Translations under genes and position numbers: made by a program
Notes under the pieces: generated by a model
Seen by the model: the letters and a program-made list of their open reading frames with translations, nothing else
The model's database searches: none
What the model was told of the DNA's origin: nothing
Shown: piece after piece, positions 21,024-22,804 of the stretch
Numbering within the stretch: position 1 is the first letter of the stretch
Layout of the letters: each line of letters starts with the position of its first letter
From: an uncultured Pseudomonadota bacterium
GTDB lineage: Bacteria; Pseudomonadota; Gammaproteobacteria; Methylococcales; Methylomonadaceae
Assembly (NCBI GenBank): GCA_903904275.1
Contig: CAIVBX010000107.1
Coordinates: 1 to 22,804 of the forward strand
Reading direction: 5' to 3'
DNA: 22,804 nucleotides

Positions 21024-22154
21024 ATGGCTGAAGATTCAGGACAAGAAAAAAACGAAGAACCTACCCAGAAGCGTTTAGACGACGCGAAAAAGAAAGGTCA
21101 AATTGCGCGGTCACGCGAACTGAATACATTTGTGATGTTGATTGTGAGCGCGTGGTTGCTGATGTCACAAGGTGGGCGTGTTGGTTCAGGGTTAATTGCG
21201 ATGATGCAAAACGATTTTCATGTTTCACGCGACATCATTTTTGAAACACAAACGCCATTAGTTTTTTTCAAACAAGCCATACTTGATGGTGTATTACTTA
21301 TCGCACCAATGATGGCGATTTTGACAGTTGCCGCGATTGCTGCGCCACTTTCCTTAGGCGGTTGGATTTTTAGTATGGACTCAATATCACCTAAATTCGA
21401 CAAGCTAGATCCAATTAAAGGCTTGCCAAAACTTTTTTCAATCAATGGTTTAGTCGAACTCGGCAAAGCGATGTTGAAAATTTCGCTCGTTGGTTTAGTT
21501 GGTTGGCTGTTATTTAATTCAATTTTTGCAGAATTATTAGGGTTAAGCGCAGAACCATTGGAACAAGCTGTTGTTCACGCCCTGACTTTAATTGCTCACA
21601 GTTTCTTAATTTTAAGTGCTGCGTTAATTGCCATTGCCGCGATTGATGTGCCTTATCAATTACATAAACATAGCAAAGACTTAAAAATGTCATTGCAAGA
21701 AATTAAAGATGAACAAAAAGAATCTGAAGGTAGTCCTGAAATTAAACATCGCATTCGTCGAACACAAATGGAAATGGCGCAAAATCGCATGATGCAAGAA
21801 GTGCCAAAAGCTGACGTGATTATCACCAACCCAAGCCATTACGCGATTGCCTTGAAATATGATGAAACCTCAGGTTCTGCACCAATTATGCTGGCGAAAG
21901 GGATTGATTTAATGGCAGCGCATATTCGGAATATCGCACTTGAAAACAATGTGCCTTTAGTTGCCGCCCCGCCGTTGGCACGCGCTTTGTATTACTCCAC
22001 AGAAATAGATAATGAAATTCCACAAGGGCTGTATGTCTCAGTTGCCCAAGTTTTGGCGTACATTTTTCAGCTTAAAGAAGCCGTAAAAAATCACACGCCT
22101 AAACCTGTGCCACCTCAAAACATCAAAGTGCCGCCCGAATTTAAACAGGAGTAA
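21024..22154 (+). CDS. flhB: Flagellar export switch protein FlhB
   Basis: 376 residues. The N-terminus DSGQEKNEEPTQKRLDDAKKKGQIARSRELNTF is diagnostic; four membrane segments follow, then a cytoplasmic domain with KHRIRRTQMEMAQNRMMQEVPKADVIITNP. The autocleavage site reads N269-P-S-H272, at the same position as NPTH in Salmonella, with Ser instead of Thr, followed by HYAIALKYD. FlhB cleaves itself between Asn and Pro, which permits the switch from hook to filament export. The C-terminal tail is Pro-rich. It follows fliR closely and precedes flhA. Confidence 0.96.
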   Translation: MAEDSGQEKNEEPTQKRLDDAKKKGQIARSRELNTFVMLIVSAWLLMSQGGRVGSGLIAMMQNDFHVSRDIIFETQTPLVFFKQAILDGVLLIAPMMAILTVAAIAAPLSLGGWIFSMDSISPKFDKLDPIKGLPKLFSINGLVELGKAMLKISLVGLVGWLLFNSIFAELLGLSAEPLEQAVVHALTLIAHSFLILSAALIAIAAIDVPYQLHKHSKDLKMSLQEIKDEQKESEGSPEIKHRIRRTQMEMAQNRMMQEVPKADVIITNPSHYAIALKYDETSGSAPIMLAKGIDLMAAHIRNIALENNVPLVAAPPLARALYYSTEIDNEIPQGLYVSVAQVLAYIFQLKEAVKNHTPKPVPPQNIKVPPEFKQE

Positions 22155-22160
22155 CCAATC

Positions 22161-22804
22161 GTGGATTTAACCAAACTCAAGAGCATTGCAGCTTTAATAG
22201 GCAAGGCTGAACTGGGTGCGCCCGTTGTCATCATGATAATTTTATCGATGGTGATTTTGCCGTTACCTGCGTTTTTGCTCGATATTTTCTTCACCTTCAA
22301 CATCGCATTTTCGCTAATTATTTTATTGGTGGTCGTTTATACACTCAAACCGTTAGATTTTGGCTCATTTCCAACCGTCATTTTATTGGCGACTTTATTG
22401 CGACTTGCTTTGAACGTTGCCTCAACGCGCGTGGTTTTATTAGAAGGTCATAATGGCGGAGATGCTGCGGGAAAAGTGATTGAAGCTTTTGGCGAATTTG
22501 TTATTGGTGGAAACTTTGCGGTCGGTTTAGTGGTTTTCACCATCTTAATTATTATCAATTTTATGGTTGTAACAAAAGGCGCAGGGCGTGTCGCAGAAGT
22601 GGGCGCACGTTTTACGTTAGACGCAATGCCAGGTAAGCAAATGGCGGTTGATGCTGATTTAAATGCGGGGTTAATTACGCAAGACGAAGCCCGCGCTAGA
22701 CGCGCCGAAGTTGCCATGGAAGCGGATTTTTACGGTTCAATGGATGGTGCGAGTAAATTCGTGCGAGGTGATGCGATTGCGGGGATTATCATTTTGTTCG
22801 TCAA
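22161..22804 (+). CDS. flhA: Flagellar export gate protein FlhA, 3'-truncated by window end
   Basis: The frame opens at GTG 22161, nine bases after AGGAG, and remains open to the last base (~214 residues of an expected ~690). It begins VDLTKLKSIAALIGKAELGAPVVIMIILSMVILPLPAFLLDIFF, and includes the T3SS exporter signature region around RVAEVGARFTLDAMPGKQMAVDADLNAG and ARRAEVAMEADFYGSMDGASKFVRGDA. FlhA forms the nonameric membrane gate and docks chaperone-substrate complexes. The GTG start is chosen because it fits both the family N-terminus and the ribosome site. It lies six bases behind flhB. Confidence 0.95.
   Translation, partial: MDLTKLKSIAALIGKAELGAPVVIMIILSMVILPLPAFLLDIFFTFNIAFSLIILLVVVYTLKPLDFGSFPTVILLATLLRLALNVASTRVVLLEGHNGGDAAGKVIEAFGEFVIGGNFAVGLVVFTILIIINFMVVTKGAGRVAEVGARFTLDAMPGKQMAVDADLNAGLITQDEARARRAEVAMEADFYGSMDGASKFVRGDAIAGIIILFV

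Noticed and set aside
21221..21236. TGTTTCACGCGACATC in flhB as a fourth parS-like site
   Set aside because: Only the left half matches; 12 of 16 positions agree and the right arm is broken, so it is probably chance.
1..22804. CRISPR arrays, tRNA/rRNA genes, intact insertion sequences
   Set aside because: No regularly spaced repeats, no cloverleaf or rRNA signatures and no transposase-like frame were seen on either strand.

Overview
The window is chromosomal DNA of an AT-rich, flagellated gammaproteobacterium. This rests on canonical gammaproteobacterial blocks: kdsD-kdsC-lptC-lptA-lptB-rpoN-hpf, yqgE-ruvX, ratA-rnfH, prlC, and fliL-M-N-O-P-Q / fliR-flhB-flhA with sigma-54-like promoters. 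I cannot name the order or genus from sequence alone; the AT content and gene content would fit Methylococcales/Thiotrichales-like groups, which is only a guess.

Layout. (1) 1-393: end of a pyridoxamine-phosphate-oxidase-like flavoprotein gene (+) and a shared terminator. (2) 405-3400, minus strand: clpB behind a sigma-32-like promoter, with a small unknown gene after it. (3) 3416-5472, minus: an NSS sodium symporter, ratA and rnfH, tightly packed. (4) 5563-9441, minus: a glutaredoxin-like protein, prlC, yqgE, ruvX and smrB, with overlapping genes. (5) 9464-14690, minus: LPS Kdo synthesis and LPS export (kdsD, kdsC, lptC, lptA, lptB), then rpoN and hpf, ending in a double hairpin. (6) 14691-22804, plus: flagellar switch and export-gate genes. 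fliL-fliQ follow two sigma-54-like promoters in the divergent intergenic region. fliQ is followed by a terminator and a ~2 kb accessory island, then fliR-flhB-flhA behind their own sigma-54-like promoter. flhA runs off the end.

The two most interesting signals are not ordinary genes. First, three near-perfect ParB-binding (parS-like) 16-mers lie inside prlC. Two of them sit in a short extra segment of the protein that appears absent from typical oligopeptidase A, so the reading frame seems to host a chromosome-segregation centromere. Second, the island between fliQ and fliR holds a secreted Cys-containing protein, a RepL-like winged-helix protein preceded by a 14-bp inverted repeat, a frameshifted membrane/coiled-coil gene resembling phage-abortive-infection proteins, and a small antitoxin-like remnant. 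This looks like a decayed mobile or defence cassette that split a normally continuous flagellar operon, with a sigma-54-like promoter just upstream of fliR that could restore its expression.

The genes connect functionally. RpoN, encoded here, is the sigma factor expected to read the flagellar promoters. ClpB, HPF and SmrB form a protein- and ribosome-quality theme, and the kds/lpt genes build and export LPS. No rRNA, tRNA, CRISPR array or intact insertion sequence was seen.
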